A stretch of DNA of 64,000 bases from Bolinopsis microptera (Eukaryota > Ctenophora > Tentaculata > Lobata > Bolinopsidae): NCBI RefSeq assembly GCF_026151205.1, contig NC_087081.1, positions 5,513,246 to 5,577,245 of the forward strand, in the 5' to 3' direction. The translations under genes were made by a program, and so were the position numbers. Below the pieces are notes generated by a model, which made no database searches, was not told where the DNA came from, and saw only the letters and a program-made list of their open reading frames with translations. Shown one piece after another: positions 12,477-24,326 of this stretch (its first letter is position 1; each line of letters opens with the position of its first letter).

Positions 12477-13862
12477 GATGTATAGGTGTATATTGTGCAT
12501 TAGGCTAGTTTAAAAGTTGAAAATCTAAAAGTTGCACACGTGGGGACACGCCCAAATTGATATAAAATTGCTAAAATCACGGAAAATTGCATATATTGCC
12601 CGATTTTACTTTCTGAATTAGTGAATTAGTCGCGCCACGCTCAAATACTTTCTGAAAGTCTTAAAACTTTTTCACCAAAAACATTCTAATTCACAATGAA
12701 ATATAATTGATCAGTTTCAAATTTAGAAAGAATGTTAAGAGTTTCGGCAGTTTAACCTCATATAGACCTTTACTTATTAAATTGATGTGACTGCACTGAC
12801 GGTGGACCATTGCATCATGTGGTGCCTAAAGTTTCGCATATTCAAATTATTGTGTAGGCGTGCAGATGAGGCTTCTTAAGGTGTGATGTAGAGTTTAAGA
12901 GGTTTTTTCAACAACGAACATTTAGGGGTGTTTCTAATAATCTAACCATGAGGGTCTAACTCTAATCATCATCATTATATAAGGCCGATTATAACACTGG
13001 TAACAGGTAAAGAGGTAATTAGCATCATTTTGAACTTTGAGCTGAAGTGACTGTCTTTTTAAGTATTGCATATTAATGTTAGGATGTTAGGAGATGATAT
13101 GATTTGCAGGCTGATAATAGTAAATACTTTTATTGAACGCTTATAGGGCTTCCAGCGTCCAATCAATGTCCGTTCAAATAATGTCCGTTAAGTTAGACAT
13201 CTATAATAATACAAAATAAAGTTACCTGAAGTTCTATCTTAGTGTGTATAGGGGCTGTAGTCAGGATCGACATTGGCCTCACCAGTTGTATTCTCCTAGA
13301 ACGTTTGTAACTGGCTGCTGACGATGCACGATTATGGCTGTGTCTACTCATGGTTACAACAAATTTAACTGTATATCATAAACTATTTCGATCCCTCACA
13401 AGAGTCAATCGAGTGCATTCGAGCAATGCACAATATATTAAATCCGATAAACAGTGCTTGTGGTGAATTTAATTCAATAATCCAAGCAGCTGAGCCTGCG
13501 AAACCGACGGAAGATAAAACGAGTGCATTTAAACCTCACAGTGGTTAAAGTTAAGATGTGCAATCAACTGCAACCGTACGTGTGATCATGCAGGATCATG
13601 TGAATTTGTGACACGATTACATAGGACATTGTTTTAGGGGCACCTTCATTAGTTTAACGTATAAATATATATTCGATACGAAGAAATACGAAGTTTTAGA
13701 AGTTTTAAATCTATCGATATCATCACTATTATTGTCAAAGCTGAACGTTTATAATGCATCACAAATAACAAACACCATCTCTTCTTGTGAATACAGCAAA
13801 TATACTATGCGAGTTTTGCATTGTACAGTATTCTGCTTACTAATCCACATATACAGTTCCTT
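12477..13862. other. AT-rich non-coding interval
   Basis: No ORF or RNA gene is supported. It contains a short family-A MITE fragment near 13145-13195 (CAATGTCCGTTCAAATAATG). Nothing else is recognised. Confidence 0.5.
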
Positions 13863-13992
13863 GTCCAATCAATAAGCAGATGAGAAGAACAGCCAATCAA
13901 CGACCACGATTTCCCGCACGTGGGTTGTCAGGATGTCACATGGAAACCACGTGGGCCGTCAAGACGTCACGTGGTCCGACCACGTGACGTCG
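13863..13992. promoter_or_regulatory. candidate promoter: CCAAT boxes plus CACGTG/ACGTCA cluster
   Basis: Within 130 bp there are two CCAAT motifs (TCCAATCAAT at 13864, GCCAATCAAC at 13892), four CACGTG E-boxes (13917, 13948, 13968, 13981) and two composite GACGTCACGTG/CACGTGACGTCG sites (13963, 13981). CGACCACGA and TCGTGGTCG form outer inverted copies. This density is far above the AT-rich surroundings and resembles a promoter bound by NF-Y plus bHLH-zip or bZIP factors. No downstream CDS can be assigned, so the role is inferred. Confidence 0.4.
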
Positions 13993-14984
13993 TGGTCGTT
14001 ACGTTTCATTACTAAATTCGTCATAACAATGAAATAGCTCTCCCGCATGTCTGGAACTTTCAGTAGTGAAGAAACAGTAAAACGAAACGTTCTTTAAATC
14101 TCTCGCCACCTTGCTTGACGACACGTACAGCTATGAAGCAACAATGATAACGGAACACCATTTGAGACTGCTTGAATTATTTGTGTCTGCATTTAAAACT
14201 TTTAAATTTCGTGAGATGCATGGTGTGATCAAATCTGATACAATTGTAGTTTATAGTGTGATGATATTTCATTGCATGTATTTGTAAAATATCGTGGGAC
14301 CTTTTACCATTGCTATTCATACAGTGGCCATAATGGGCAGCGTTAGTTTGATAATCTCAACATTGGGTGTGGTCGAATAAATGAAACAAGTGGGTTGACC
14401 AACGTTTTTTAACACCTGGTGGTGGTCTTGAAATCTCATTATCTTTGAACAATAACAATTAAAAAATATTTGGAGATCAAAACCAGTGCTTATAAGTAAG
14501 CTTACATTGATATCAAAGGCAACTACGAAAATTTTAACGCCACTAAAACCAAGTAGTTCAATTAACAAAAGTAACAAAAATTGAGTCACTCAATCACAAT
14601 TTATCTGCTCTCATTTTCTGATAAAAAATTACGATCATCAAACTGGAGTGTCCAGATGGATTTGACCAACTCCAAGCTAGAAAGTTTCTATAGCAGGTAT
14701 GCATCAGCTGCTTGCTCTGACTTCAGAAATAATCAAACCACCGGGACCACTGAGCGATTGCAGCGCTACCTCCACCCGTGCCCTGGGACAGGTCTTATAA
14801 TGTCACTATTCAAGGAAGAAACCAAACATGAAAACTATTAAGATATTAAAACAGGAGCACTTATTGTCGTATCACTTTTATATAATTCCAATTTAAATTA
14901 TTGTACTTGTAGTTAAGTGCTGTCAATTTGTTGCACGCTATAGTATATAAAGCATATAGTATAATATAGCATGTCCGTTTATAT

Positions 14985-15030
14985 AGCATGTCCGGTTTTG
15001 TATATATATATATACAAAACCGGACATGCT
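14985..15030. repeat. perfect 46-bp palindrome
   Basis: AGCATGTCCGGTTTTGTATA at 14985-15004 is followed by a TA tract and then its exact complement ending at 15030. There is no spacer, so it could extrude a cruciform. A partial copy of the outer arm (AGCATGTCCG) lies just upstream at 14968. Confidence 0.95.
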
Positions 15031-15188
15031 CAAAGACCTGTTTACTCATTGCTTCGCGTCTGTTTTATTTAAAGGCAGCGTTTAGTACATATTTTGATAA
15101 AAATCTATAAAATGATGCGACCCCATACTCTGTTCTGCATTGTTTATTTATACAGATTTTATAAAATCTCAAAATGATTATATCTTAC

Positions 15189-15246
15189 CGGAGGTGTTGG
15201 TATGAATCTTCCGTCCACCGCCCGAACTGACACTGCACTCTTACCA
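15189..15246 (-). CDS. candidate small internal exon, unidentified gene
   Basis: On the minus strand a 58-bp segment is bounded by a strong acceptor (TTTCATTTCAG, ending at 15247) and a strong donor (CCG/GTAAGATA). Read with one base completing a previous codon it encodes GKSAVSVRAVDGRFIPTPP and ends in phase 0. That phase is compatible with the candidate exon at 2138-2287. No family is recognised, and another frame is also open, so this rests on splice signals and plausible composition only. Confidence 0.3.
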
Positions 15247-15393
15247 CTGAAATGAAAAAGAATTTATAATAAAGATCTTGTCGACAAAATGTTGGGTGGG
15301 AAGCTGTATCCACGCTCCTTACAAGCTTACAGTTATATGTAATTTATTTAAGTCTCGATCTAAATGTGCTGAATCAGCTGTCAAGCTCACACT

Positions 15394-15540
15394 TTGGAGT
15401 CACGGAAGTATCTGCCCACGGTGAAACTCTCTAGGGGGGTGTTCTCTTCTAGAGGTGCAGAGTTCCTCCACATCTCGTTGTAATGTTTTTTACGTTGGGA
15501 CACTGTCTTTGGTTTTTGGGGGCTGATGCATGGGGAATTT
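15394..15540 (-). CDS. possible terminal exon (low confidence)
   Basis: The minus strand is open from about 15540 to a TGA at about 15394. It encodes a basic-then-acidic peptide containing QKPKTVSQRKKHYNEMW and ending ESFTVGRYFRDSKV. The composition looks protein-like and a weak acceptor (GCATCAG) lies near the start. It cannot be joined in phase to the candidate exon at 15189-15246, so it would belong to another transcript or be chance. Confidence 0.2.
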
Positions 15541-15902
15541 TTTCATTAATTTCAAGATAATAATAATAATAATAATTCGTAATAATTAAATGTCATAATA
15601 TTCATTTATAAAAAATTATAGAACCGATTTCTACATTCTAAAATATTCCAACATATGGAAAAAATAAAAACGCCATGCCAAGCTACAATTAAAAGTCCAT
15701 GGTGAATCAAATCATCCACTAAACTTTTACTAAATCGAAGTGTATTTACCAAGTGTATTTACAAAGTGTATTTACCAAGTGTATTTAAAGACGGGACGAG
15801 ATGTATAAACCACGTTAGGATTGTAAGGAACGTTTTTGCTAGCGTCCGGTCTCACAACTGCAGTACCACGCTCGTGAAAGGGAGCCTGTGTAGACCTGTA
15901 CC

Positions 15903-15996
15903 ACAGTTTTGTTTATAGTTTTGTTTATAGTTTTGTTTATATTTTTGTTTATAGTTTTGTTTATAGTTTTGTTTATAGTTTTGTTTATAGTTTTGT
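15903..15996. repeat. 12-bp tandem repeat (AGTTTTGTTTAT)
   Basis: About eight copies of AGTTTTGTTTAT with one T variant. A separate 15-bp repeat (AAGTGTATTTACCA, about three copies) lies at 15739-15788. From 15997 to 17925 I see no gene, only a family-A MITE fragment near 16045-16080 (AATAAATGTCTGTTCAAATA) and A-rich tracts near 16500-16570. Confidence 0.85.
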
Positions 15997-17933
15997 GCAA
16001 TTCGATAAGTCAGCTGGGTAGACATATTGATAATTGTGTATTACCGTCCAATAAATGTCTGTTCAAATAAATTCCGGTGACGTATAGTATTAGTAATGAT
16101 AACTGCATAATATATATTACAGTATTATAATTACACAGTTTTCTCTGGACAATTCAATGCAGCCTCTTTTGACCTGTTAAACAATATTTGCTGGCCAACA
16201 GAATAGGGAAACTGGAAAACTTGGAAAGGAAATAAAATATTTACGTTAGATTGTAGAAATCTCGCGCTGTTTCCATCATTTTCTTGTCATCATCCCCCTC
16301 CTCGACCAATCTGTTGGATCAAAAGCTTTTAAAGAAACATCAAACATACCTTATCCTCCCTTATTATACTTATCTAGGTCAGAGTACATTTTTTATAATC
16401 ATTAAATTGTCCACTTTGTGTGTGATTGCAATAAACTTCATTTCATATTCACACATCTCACACAATGCTTAGCGATGATAAACTCACTAAAACTTCAGAA
16501 CACATAAAAAACTTGAAAAAAAAGAACCAAAAAGCACAAAAAAAAACATACGAAAAAAAAAAACACATGTGAAAGAGCAGCTCCCAATTACCTCGACTGC
16601 TCCGGCATCCACATGTTACTGTGACTGTACATAGCAAAGCGCATGCCCGCTAGTCGACTCCGTTCCATTCCGCAGTATATATATAAGAACAAAGGTTAGC
16701 ACATGAGTTATAACCGCAAGGAGATCTAATAACAAGTACGGTGGATAATGCTGCTCTCAATATCGTATAGTCTATCTTAACGTCTTATCACGGATATGTC
16801 TAGTTTAACACATTCTGTAAAGCACATGGTCACCTCTCTGGATATAAGTTTATAATGTAAAGTGTGTGAGCTGTGATTAGACAATGGTGTTAAAGTTTAA
16901 GGTTATAAGGATTTAAACTTCAGATGTGATGCACTGATGCGTGTACGTGTAGCTGTAGCTGTAATGGTTTCAGGAACGAAGTAAGCATACTATAGGATCA
17001 CGATCATGGTGTTATAACGCTAGATTCACGTGATAATACCAGAAAGCAATTCGACGAACTTAAGTTATTGCCAAGTGTTTGCAGCAGTAGAGCAGATAAA
17101 TCGAGCTGCAAACACGTGGTTTAGCTATGTAACCTCTAAAATAAAACGTAACCTAGTGTTACAATGTGAAACCTCCCGGTCTAATTCACAAATACGCACA
17201 CCAGCTGGTGTTGTCCATTATTCTTGTCCCAGTTTCAAAGATTGAAGATGAACTTTCCTGGACCAAATTTCACAGAGTTGACTACATTTTTTTCCACTGA
17301 AAAGTTTTAAGTCAGTAAACTTAAACTGAATGCATGCAATGTATGTTTGATCTTATTTGTCTGACCAGACGAAGAATGTTTAAAAATTTTTAAATTAATG
17401 TTTTAACCTTTATCCAGCTTTTCATACTTTTTGACCTTATTCTTGTTTTATAGCCTTATAAACTATGAGTATACCATTCCACCTTATAGCTTTGTTCATT
17501 GGCCATTTTTCTTCCTTTAGCTATCACTTATAATAAACATTAAACATCTTTTCGTCACAGTTGAAAATTAATCAAAGCGTCAATCAAAGCACAACTTTTT
17601 AAATTCAGCATGCTGTCTTATGTGAAAGTAAAAATAATCCTCAGCTGATCAATTAACGTTTACTTATCAATTTATGACATAATATAATACAGTTACATCA
17701 TTCCTACTTCACATCACTATAAAACAATCAAACAGATTATGAAATCATTGATCTAAATTGATCTAAATTTAAATGAAACAAATATCAAAGTTACATAATA
17801 TCAGCTAGGTTAAAATAGTGAGTTTGTAAATTAATAAATCAGTAAATTGGTCACTCCTCACTGCTGATGATTTTCTTTTATAAAAAAGTTCTTTAACTCA
17901 CGATCATTCAGTCCTCCAATCAGCAGTGCATTA

Positions 17934-19844
17934 GGCAACTTGGTCGTTTAGCTCCGGACAGTCTATGCAACGTCCATGCAACGTCCATGCAACAACAAAA
18001 GAACCGTCTATGCAACGTCTATGCAACGTCCCTGCACAATGAACACTCTATGCACACTCCCTGCACGGTCAGTCTATGCAACGTCTATGCAACGTCTATG
18101 CAACGTCTATGCAACGTCCCTGCACAGTACCATATGAACACCGGCTACTAGCCGGCTAGTAGCCACTTTTGTAATAACAGCTCCTCAACTTCACATTACC
18201 AACCGGCTACTAACCGGCACTTGAAAAGTGGTCACTAGCCGGCTACTAACCGGCTACTAGCCGGCTAGTGACCACAAAGTGGCTACTAACCGGCTACTAA
18301 GCGGTCACTAGCCGGCTATTAGCCGAGCTCTAAAGCAGACCTACTAGTAGCCGGTTCCAAACCGGCTACTAGCCGGCACTTAGAAAGCGGTCACTAGCCG
18401 GCTACTAACCGGCTACTAACCGGCTAGTAACCACCAAGTGGCTACTAACCGGCTACTAACCGGTCACTAGCCGGCTCTTAAGCGGACCTACTAGCCGGCA
18501 CTCGAAAAGCGGTCGCTAGCCGGCTACTAACCGGCTACTAACCGGCTACTAACCGGTCACTAGCCGGCTATTAGCCGAGCTCTAAAGCAGACCTACTAGT
18601 AGCCGGTTCCAAACCGGCTACTAGCCGGCTACTAACCGGCTAGTAACCACCAAGTGGCTACTAACCGGTTGAGGAGCTGGAGGTTGAGGAGCTGGAAGTT
18701 GAGGAGCTGGAGGTTGAGGAGCTGGAGGTTGAGGAGCTGGAGGTTGAGGAGCTGGAGGTTGAGGAGCTGGAGGTTGAGGCGGTTGAGGAGCAGCAGCGGT
18801 ACGAGGAGCTAGTCCTGGAACAGTGGGAGGAGGAGGGGGTGGGGTAGGTCTTGAAGTAGAAGAGGTTCTAAGTCGGTGATTGGTGGTGGGGATAGGTCTG
18901 TTTGGTCGAATTGTGGGTGTAGAGTGCAGGGAGCACGGATCGATGTGTACTATAGTAGCCGGTTTGGAACCGGCTACTAGTAGGTCCGCTTAAGAGCCGG
19001 CTAGTGACCGGTTAGTAGCCGGTTAGTAGCCACTTGGTGGTTACTAGCCGGTTAGTAGCCGGTTAGTAGCCGGCTAGTGACCGCTTTCTAAGTGCCGGCT
19101 AGTAGCCGGTTTGGAACCGGCTACTAGTAGGTCTGCTTTAGAGCTCGGCTAATAGCCGGCTAGTGACCGGTTAGTAGCCGGTTAGTAGCCACTTGGTGGT
19201 TACTAGCCGGTTAGTAGCCGGTTAGTAGCCGGCGAGTGACCGCTTTTCAAGTGCCGGCTAGTAGCCGGTTTAGAACCGGCTACTAATAGGTCTGCTTTAG
19301 AGCCGGCTAGTGACCGGTTAGTAGCCGGTTAGTAGCCACTTGGTGGTTACTAGCCGGTTAGTAGCCGGTTAGTAGCCGGCTAGTGACCGCTTTTCAAGTG
19401 CCGGCTAGTAGCCGGTTTAGAACCGGCTACTAATAGGTCTGCTTTAGAGCTCGGCTAATAGCCGGCTAGTGACCGCTTAGTAGCCGGTTAGTAGCCACTT
19501 TGTGGTCACTAGCCGGCTAGTAGCCGGTTAGTAGCCGGCTAGTGACCACTTTTCAAGTGCCGGTTAGTAGCCGGTTGTTAATGTGAAGTTGAGGAGCTGT
19601 TATTACAAAAGTGGCTACTAGCCGGCTAGTAGCCGGCTAGTAGCCGGTGTTCATATGGTACTGTGCAGGGACGTTGCATAGACGTTGCATAGACGTTGCA
19701 TAGACTGACCGTGCAGGGAGTGTGCATAGAGTGTTCATTGTGCAGGGACGTTGCATAGACGTTGCATAGACGGTTCTTTTGTTGTTGCACGGACGTTGCA
19801 TAGACGTTGCATAGACTGTCCGGAGCTAAACGACCAACTTCCCC
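17934..19844. mobile_element. foldback element FB1 (1.9 kb, 8-bp TSD)
   Basis: A long palindromic element. The 8-bp direct repeat GTGCATTA flanks it exactly (17926-17933 and 19845-19852). The left end starts GGCAACTTGGTCGTTTAGC; the right end is its inverted near-copy, starting GGGGAAGTTGGTCG when read inward. Each arm has an outer array of an 11-bp unit (GTCTATGCAAC) and an inner array of a second 11-bp unit (CCGGCTACTAA) broken by TAACAGCTCCTCAACTTCAC. The arms are about 720 and 880 bp. The centre (18621-18953) holds a proline-rich open frame on the minus strand. An 8-bp TSD suggests a hAT-, P- or related cut-and-paste transposase supplied in trans; none is encoded here. Confidence 0.85.
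18621..18953 (-). CDS. proline-rich ORF in the centre of FB1
   Basis: A 110-codon minus-strand frame without an ATG. It begins IVHIDPCSLHSTP, passes through RPNRP and RPTPPPPPPTVPG, runs through about eight PAPQPP repeats (encoded by the GAGGAGCTGGAGGTT repeat at about 18668-18778), and stops inside the left arm. The first half matches the ORF of element FB2 (25160-25612): both have IV-x-x-DPC, then H-x-TP, RP-x-R and RPT-x-PPPPP-T in the same order. The C-terminal half of the FB2 protein is missing; repeat expansion and arm sequence occupy that position. It is probably a decayed or captured fragment. Confidence 0.5.
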   Translation of the reverse strand: MVHIDPCSLHSTPTIRPNRPIPTTNHRLRTSSTSRPTPPPPPPTVPGLAPRTAAAPQPPQPPAPQPPAPQPPAPQPPAPQPPAPQLPAPQPPAPQPVSSHLVVTSRLVAG

Positions 19845-20095
19845 GTGCATTAATTAAATACATATCTATTAAATAAATTAAACTTGGTAATTGTTGATAA
19901 AGATTTGTAAATAAATTGAGTTTTCCTTTATATCGCGGCTAGCCCAATTAACAAATGAACCTTCAGCCCTCAGTTTCATTATCTATTTCACTCCTTTTAA
20001 AAATACATATTTCTCACAATTAAAAAAACTATCAGTTTTGATTATAGTGCTGACTCTCGTCTACATATTTAAACTCAACAAATCATATAACAGAT

Positions 20096-21424
20096 TCAGT
20101 GCTGTACTCCAGTCATGGACAGAACAACACACACCAACAGTGAACTGGAAACAACACACAGCAAGGTAGTTGTGTAAGGGTTCAGGAAGGACGCCAGAGC
20201 CACCCCACCGATACCACCAACATACGCAACTGTAAACATTAGGGTGCTGCTTGCTGCTAGGCCATCCGAGCCAAAATACTCAGCGTCCAACAGGAGGATA
20301 AGGGATTCTGTGGATTGCATTCCGTAAACCATTTTAGCAATGCCCATGCAGGTATATTGAACCCACAAGCCTGGTTTGAACAACACGACCGCACAGCTTA
20401 TAGCAGTGAGTGCTCCTATAACTGACTGAAGGACTCTGAACTTAAAGCACTTCCGGAGAAGAAACCCGAAGTAACGTCCAAAGAACTGTGAGCCTCCGGA
20501 AATAGCTGCTATTACGAGATACTCTGCTCCGTGAACCACACCCTGGCAGGGGTCATATTCTAATATAGTGGAATTTAGCGGGCTCTCAGAATTCTCGAAA
20601 TTGTTGGATTTCATAAGTTCTGGTACTAAAAGAATACTGCCGTACCCAAACACCATTAGCAGACCAATAAACAGACTCCCTTTACATAAACGTAGGTTAA
20701 AGTCTGTAGGCTCCTTAAAATGCTCCTTTTTCCGAGAATCAGTGTCTAATTGTTCTTCGTGGCTGTCCGATTTTTCTAGATTACAGTGCAGTATGATTAT
20801 AGGCGGTATGAACCAAGGGATTGAGGTACACAGAATAAACTCACGCCAATTTATCAGATCCAGCAGACACCACCCTAGAAAACCTATCCAGGTACTTCCC
20901 AGGGCAATGGCAAATCCTTGTAGAAAAGCTCCAGTAGGAACGATTTCAATAGAGGACACATTCTGGGTGAAATACACCCCTGATGTTGCGGCAGTTAAAC
21001 CAACACAGATGCCAGTGAGTGCCCGGGAAATTAACAGTGTCCAATAGTTAGGAACAATCGCACATACCACAGCGAAAATAATTGAGGAGTAAAGTGAGAG
21101 ATAGAGCACGAACTTATTACCGAGCTTCTTAGCTAGGGGCATGGAGATTAACGTGGATAGAGCCATGAAAACGTAAAGAATTACCCCCAGGACAGACTCG
21201 CCAAGAGGGGAAATGTCCATCTCACAAGAAACTTGCTGGGTTATGATACCGGGCAGGTAGATCTCAATCCCATGACCGAACTTAATTAGCATCCACTGGA
21301 CCAGGAATATGTAATCTTTACCAGTCCATTTCACGATGTGGCGCTTTAGCAGGGTGTTCCTCTCTGAGCCTTGTCTTTCTTCTTCGGTGTCAGGGGTAGA
21401 GTTTGAAGTGATCATTGGAGACAT
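20096..21424 (-). CDS. MFS transporter, SLC22/SV2-like
   Basis: An intact 442-residue intronless frame. It has an N-terminal cytosolic tail of about 36 residues, then hydrophobic segments near 37-62, 77-95, 105-124, 127-147, 164-188 and 196-212. A charged central loop spans about 213-246, and a second set of segments runs from about 250 to 440, giving the 6+6 layout of the major facilitator superfamily. PLAKKLGNK (96-104), between TM2 and TM3, matches MFS motif A; SRALTGICVG (133-142) matches the Arg-containing TM4 motif; GRYFGFLLRKCFKFR (316-330) is the second-half equivalent of motif A. It should act as a membrane solute carrier; the substrate cannot be deduced. The start is the first ATG. 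Eleven bases upstream lies a possible splice acceptor (CCCTTTCAG), so a 5'UTR intron or trans-splice site is possible. Confidence 0.85.
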   Translation of the reverse strand: MSPMITSNSTPDTEEERQGSERNTLLKRHIVKWTGKDYIFLVQWMLIKFGHGIEIYLPGIITQQVSCEMDISPLGESVLGVILYVFMALSTLISMPLAKKLGNKFVLYLSLYSSIIFAVVCAIVPNYWTLLISRALTGICVGLTAATSGVYFTQNVSSIEIVPTGAFLQGFAIALGSTWIGFLGWCLLDLINWREFILCTSIPWFIPPIIILHCNLEKSDSHEEQLDTDSRKKEHFKEPTDFNLRLCKGSLFIGLLMVFGYGSILLVPELMKSNNFENSESPLNSTILEYDPCQGVVHGAEYLVIAAISGGSQFFGRYFGFLLRKCFKFRVLQSVIGALTAISCAVVLFKPGLWVQYTCMGIAKMVYGMQSTESLILLLDAEYFGSDGLAASSTLMFTVAYVGGIGGVALASFLNPYTTTLLCVVSSSLLVCVVLSMTGVQH

Positions 21425-21975
21425 GCGGTGTCCTCTGAAAGGGATTATTTTTATTCTAAAAACTTAAATATTTTTAAACATGATTTAAGAAATTAACAAA
21501 TGTATCAGCAATTGGCCCAAGACGCATTACTTTTTGCATAAGCTTCGAGTATCGAGTGAATCGACAAAAAATGACAGAAAGTCATCGCGTTTATAGATAC
21601 ACGATTAATACAAATTACTGAAACAACTGTTATTGATATGATAAAAATGGCCGGGTGCAAATTTTGACCAAGAAATATTATGAAATCGGCCGTGAGTATA
21701 TGGTGTACACAATAGACATTAGACATTTTGTAAGTCTAAGTATACGCATAAATGATAATGTGCCGTAATGTCAAGAGGAGAGTGGACACGCGTCAAATAA
21801 AAACTAAAATAATCGTACAATAGTGAAAAAGAAGAAGTGACGCGCCACACCCTCTGTAATATATGACATTTAACAGAACTTCCAGGAAATCTGAATTTGA
21901 CCCATATTTATATTTTCTGAAATTTTGGTGCAATTCTGACACGAATTACGTGAATTATTAATATATATATAGGCA

Positions 21976-22821
21976 ATAGATGTGGATACTGGCGGGGAGG
22001 TGATAATTGTTTGTTTACATTAATAGTGAGCACATGTTAAGCAGGCTGAGGAGGTGATAATTGTTTGTTTACATTTTAGGTCGAGCACATGTTAAGCAGG
22101 CTGAGGAGGTGATACATATTTTGTATTATAGAAGGTTTGTAACACTTGTAACGCCTTCTTGTTACCCCCCTTTGAGGACCCCGATTTATTTTCTGAACGA
22201 AAGCTCAAAAATAACCGAGAAATCGACCTTCTTATTAACTCATTTTGATGACTGTTTCTGACCTAAAATTGCACGAAAAATCGATTTAGCTAAGTTTCAG
22301 AACCTATAAACACTTCCTTATCCCTCAAAATTGATGTTTTATAGTTAATACGACCAACAAGCAACATATATTTTGATCCTTCGGTTCTACTCATGACCTA
22401 GACAGTTAAGCTGAACCCGACAGATTGAGGCAATCCTCACCTTAACTGACCAAACTGGTACTAACACAATTTTCAGATATAAATGTTCTTTGCGATACGT
22501 TTATTGCAGCTTTGCAACTTGAGTGAAGACCAGAGTACGAAAACACACAGCAGGTAAGCAACTCACTTTTGGTGACTGTTCCTCACGAACATTCTGATCC
22601 TGTAACAATCCTCACCTTAACTCAAAGGGGGGTAACAAGAAGGCGTTACAAGTGTTACAAACCTTCTATAATACAAAATATGTATCACCTCCTCAGCCTG
22701 CTTAACATGTGCTCGACCTAAAATGTAAACAAACAATTATCACCTCCTCAGCCTGCTTAACATGTGCTCACTATTAATGTAAACAAACAATTATCACCTC
22801 CCCGCCAGTATCCACATCTAT
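21976..22821. mobile_element. inverted-repeat element with 201-bp arms
   Basis: Arms 21976-22176 and 22621-22821 are inverted copies that I see as essentially perfect. Each starts ATAGATGTGGATACTGGCGG and contains two direct copies of GTTTGTTTACATT...CACATGTTAAGCAGGCTGAG. The 444-bp centre has no ORF of interest. It is a foldback or MITE-like element, or a local inverted duplication. No clear target duplication flanks it. Confidence 0.85.
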
Positions 22822-24325
22822 AGGGTTACACGTACGTGCAGTGTGGGCAGTTACTTTCGGGCCACCATGATGTACTATATTCTTATATTAAATTAAAAGG
22901 TATTGCAACAGACGAATAATACAAAGAACCTTGACAAGAGTGTGAGAGTTTATAAATAAACCGTATTTATTATTTAACATCAGTTAATTATTTGATGAGG
23001 ATGACAATAGAAATCAGAAGGCGTATCCTTATAATCTTATAGAATCTATGAAAGTGCAATGAAGTAAAATGAAGTCTAAACATCGTGCATTTCTTAAGTT
23101 TTTATCACGACAAATACAATGAAGTGATCAAACAATAAAAGCTAAGGCTTTTATAAACTTTTCGTAAGATTGCGGGACTTTCATTACGTCCCCAGCAATC
23201 TATCAAATACAATAAAGTGCTAAAATTAAGACATAAAGTTAAACAGTGTCGGAACTCCTTTTCATGAGAACATTTTCTTTCGTATGGAACATTTCTTTTA
23301 TAAAAAATGTTCAATCTTCACTGAAATTAGAACAGCAAATATAAAGTAAAAAAGTAATTCGAAAAATTGCCATCGCGATAGCGATTGTTCGATGCGAGCC
23401 ACATGTAATGCGCGCGCGCAGAGCCTATCAAATAAAGCCGGTAACCAAAATTAACGCATATAGTCGTAAAAAATTGCCTCTCAGCTAGCAATAAACAAGA
23501 AAACATCAAAGATTTGAATTGTGATAATGATAAGATATTCATTAGTTTCAGGTTTTGTCATAGAAGATCCTCTCAATAAGCATAATTTGTGGCGTAAAAT
23601 TTCCTTTCCAGAATGATCAAACTCAAAGTTGGCACCAAAATGATGTGCCTGGTATGTTCGGTTTATTAGATTAGTATCTTCATCTGATTATAGTAATTAG
23701 GTTGATTTCTGAATGATATATAACGCTGCTTAATTTTTAACAAAAAGACAATTTTCTGGATTGCATAGCCGATAAGACGTTTTTAAGTAAATATATTTAT
23801 AACGGAACTTCGATATTATTACATGGCATTTTTTATGATCGAATTAATATCGTTATTAATATTAAAATGCTCATAGTTGCCAAATATTTTAAACTTTCAT
23901 CAGCACAGTATAATTAGATCAATTTAGCAATAACAGTTCCATAAATGTTTGTAAATTGGTGCTCGCTTATCAGTTGCTGGGTTTATTTAATTAGCGATCA
24001 TATCTCAACGACCAGAATCCAATCCACTTCACACAATTAGATCCAGTTTCAGAACCTATAACAGGGTGGGACTGTACAAATAAAAAGCTGAGTTTGTTTG
24101 TAATACCGTGGGTTTACAAAGTAGCTTCTGCTCTACAGGAGCATATAACATTTATTAAACGTATTGATTTCCAAAAATCTGCGTATTATAAAACCAATCA
24201 TGGCAATATAAAGCCCAATGATAGAATCAATTTTCATGGTCGTGGAGTCTCATGGATGATGATAATCGGATTATCATCATCCAGTCATGTTTCATTTCTT
24301 TCGACATGATATTTTTTAAAGGTTT
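22822..24325. other. non-coding AT-rich interval
   Basis: Open frames here are short and without splice context or recognisable motifs. A GCGCGCGCAG patch lies at 23411. Nothing is supported. Confidence 0.4.
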
Positions 24326-24326
24326 T

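Noticed and set aside
19626-19850. 74-codon frame in the right arm of FB1
   Set aside because: Made of the 11-bp array (CNVYATS repeats); no independent evidence of coding.
20568-21047. Plus-strand 159-codon frame
   Set aside because: Antisense shadow of the MFS transporter, whose motifs and membrane segments are on the minus strand.
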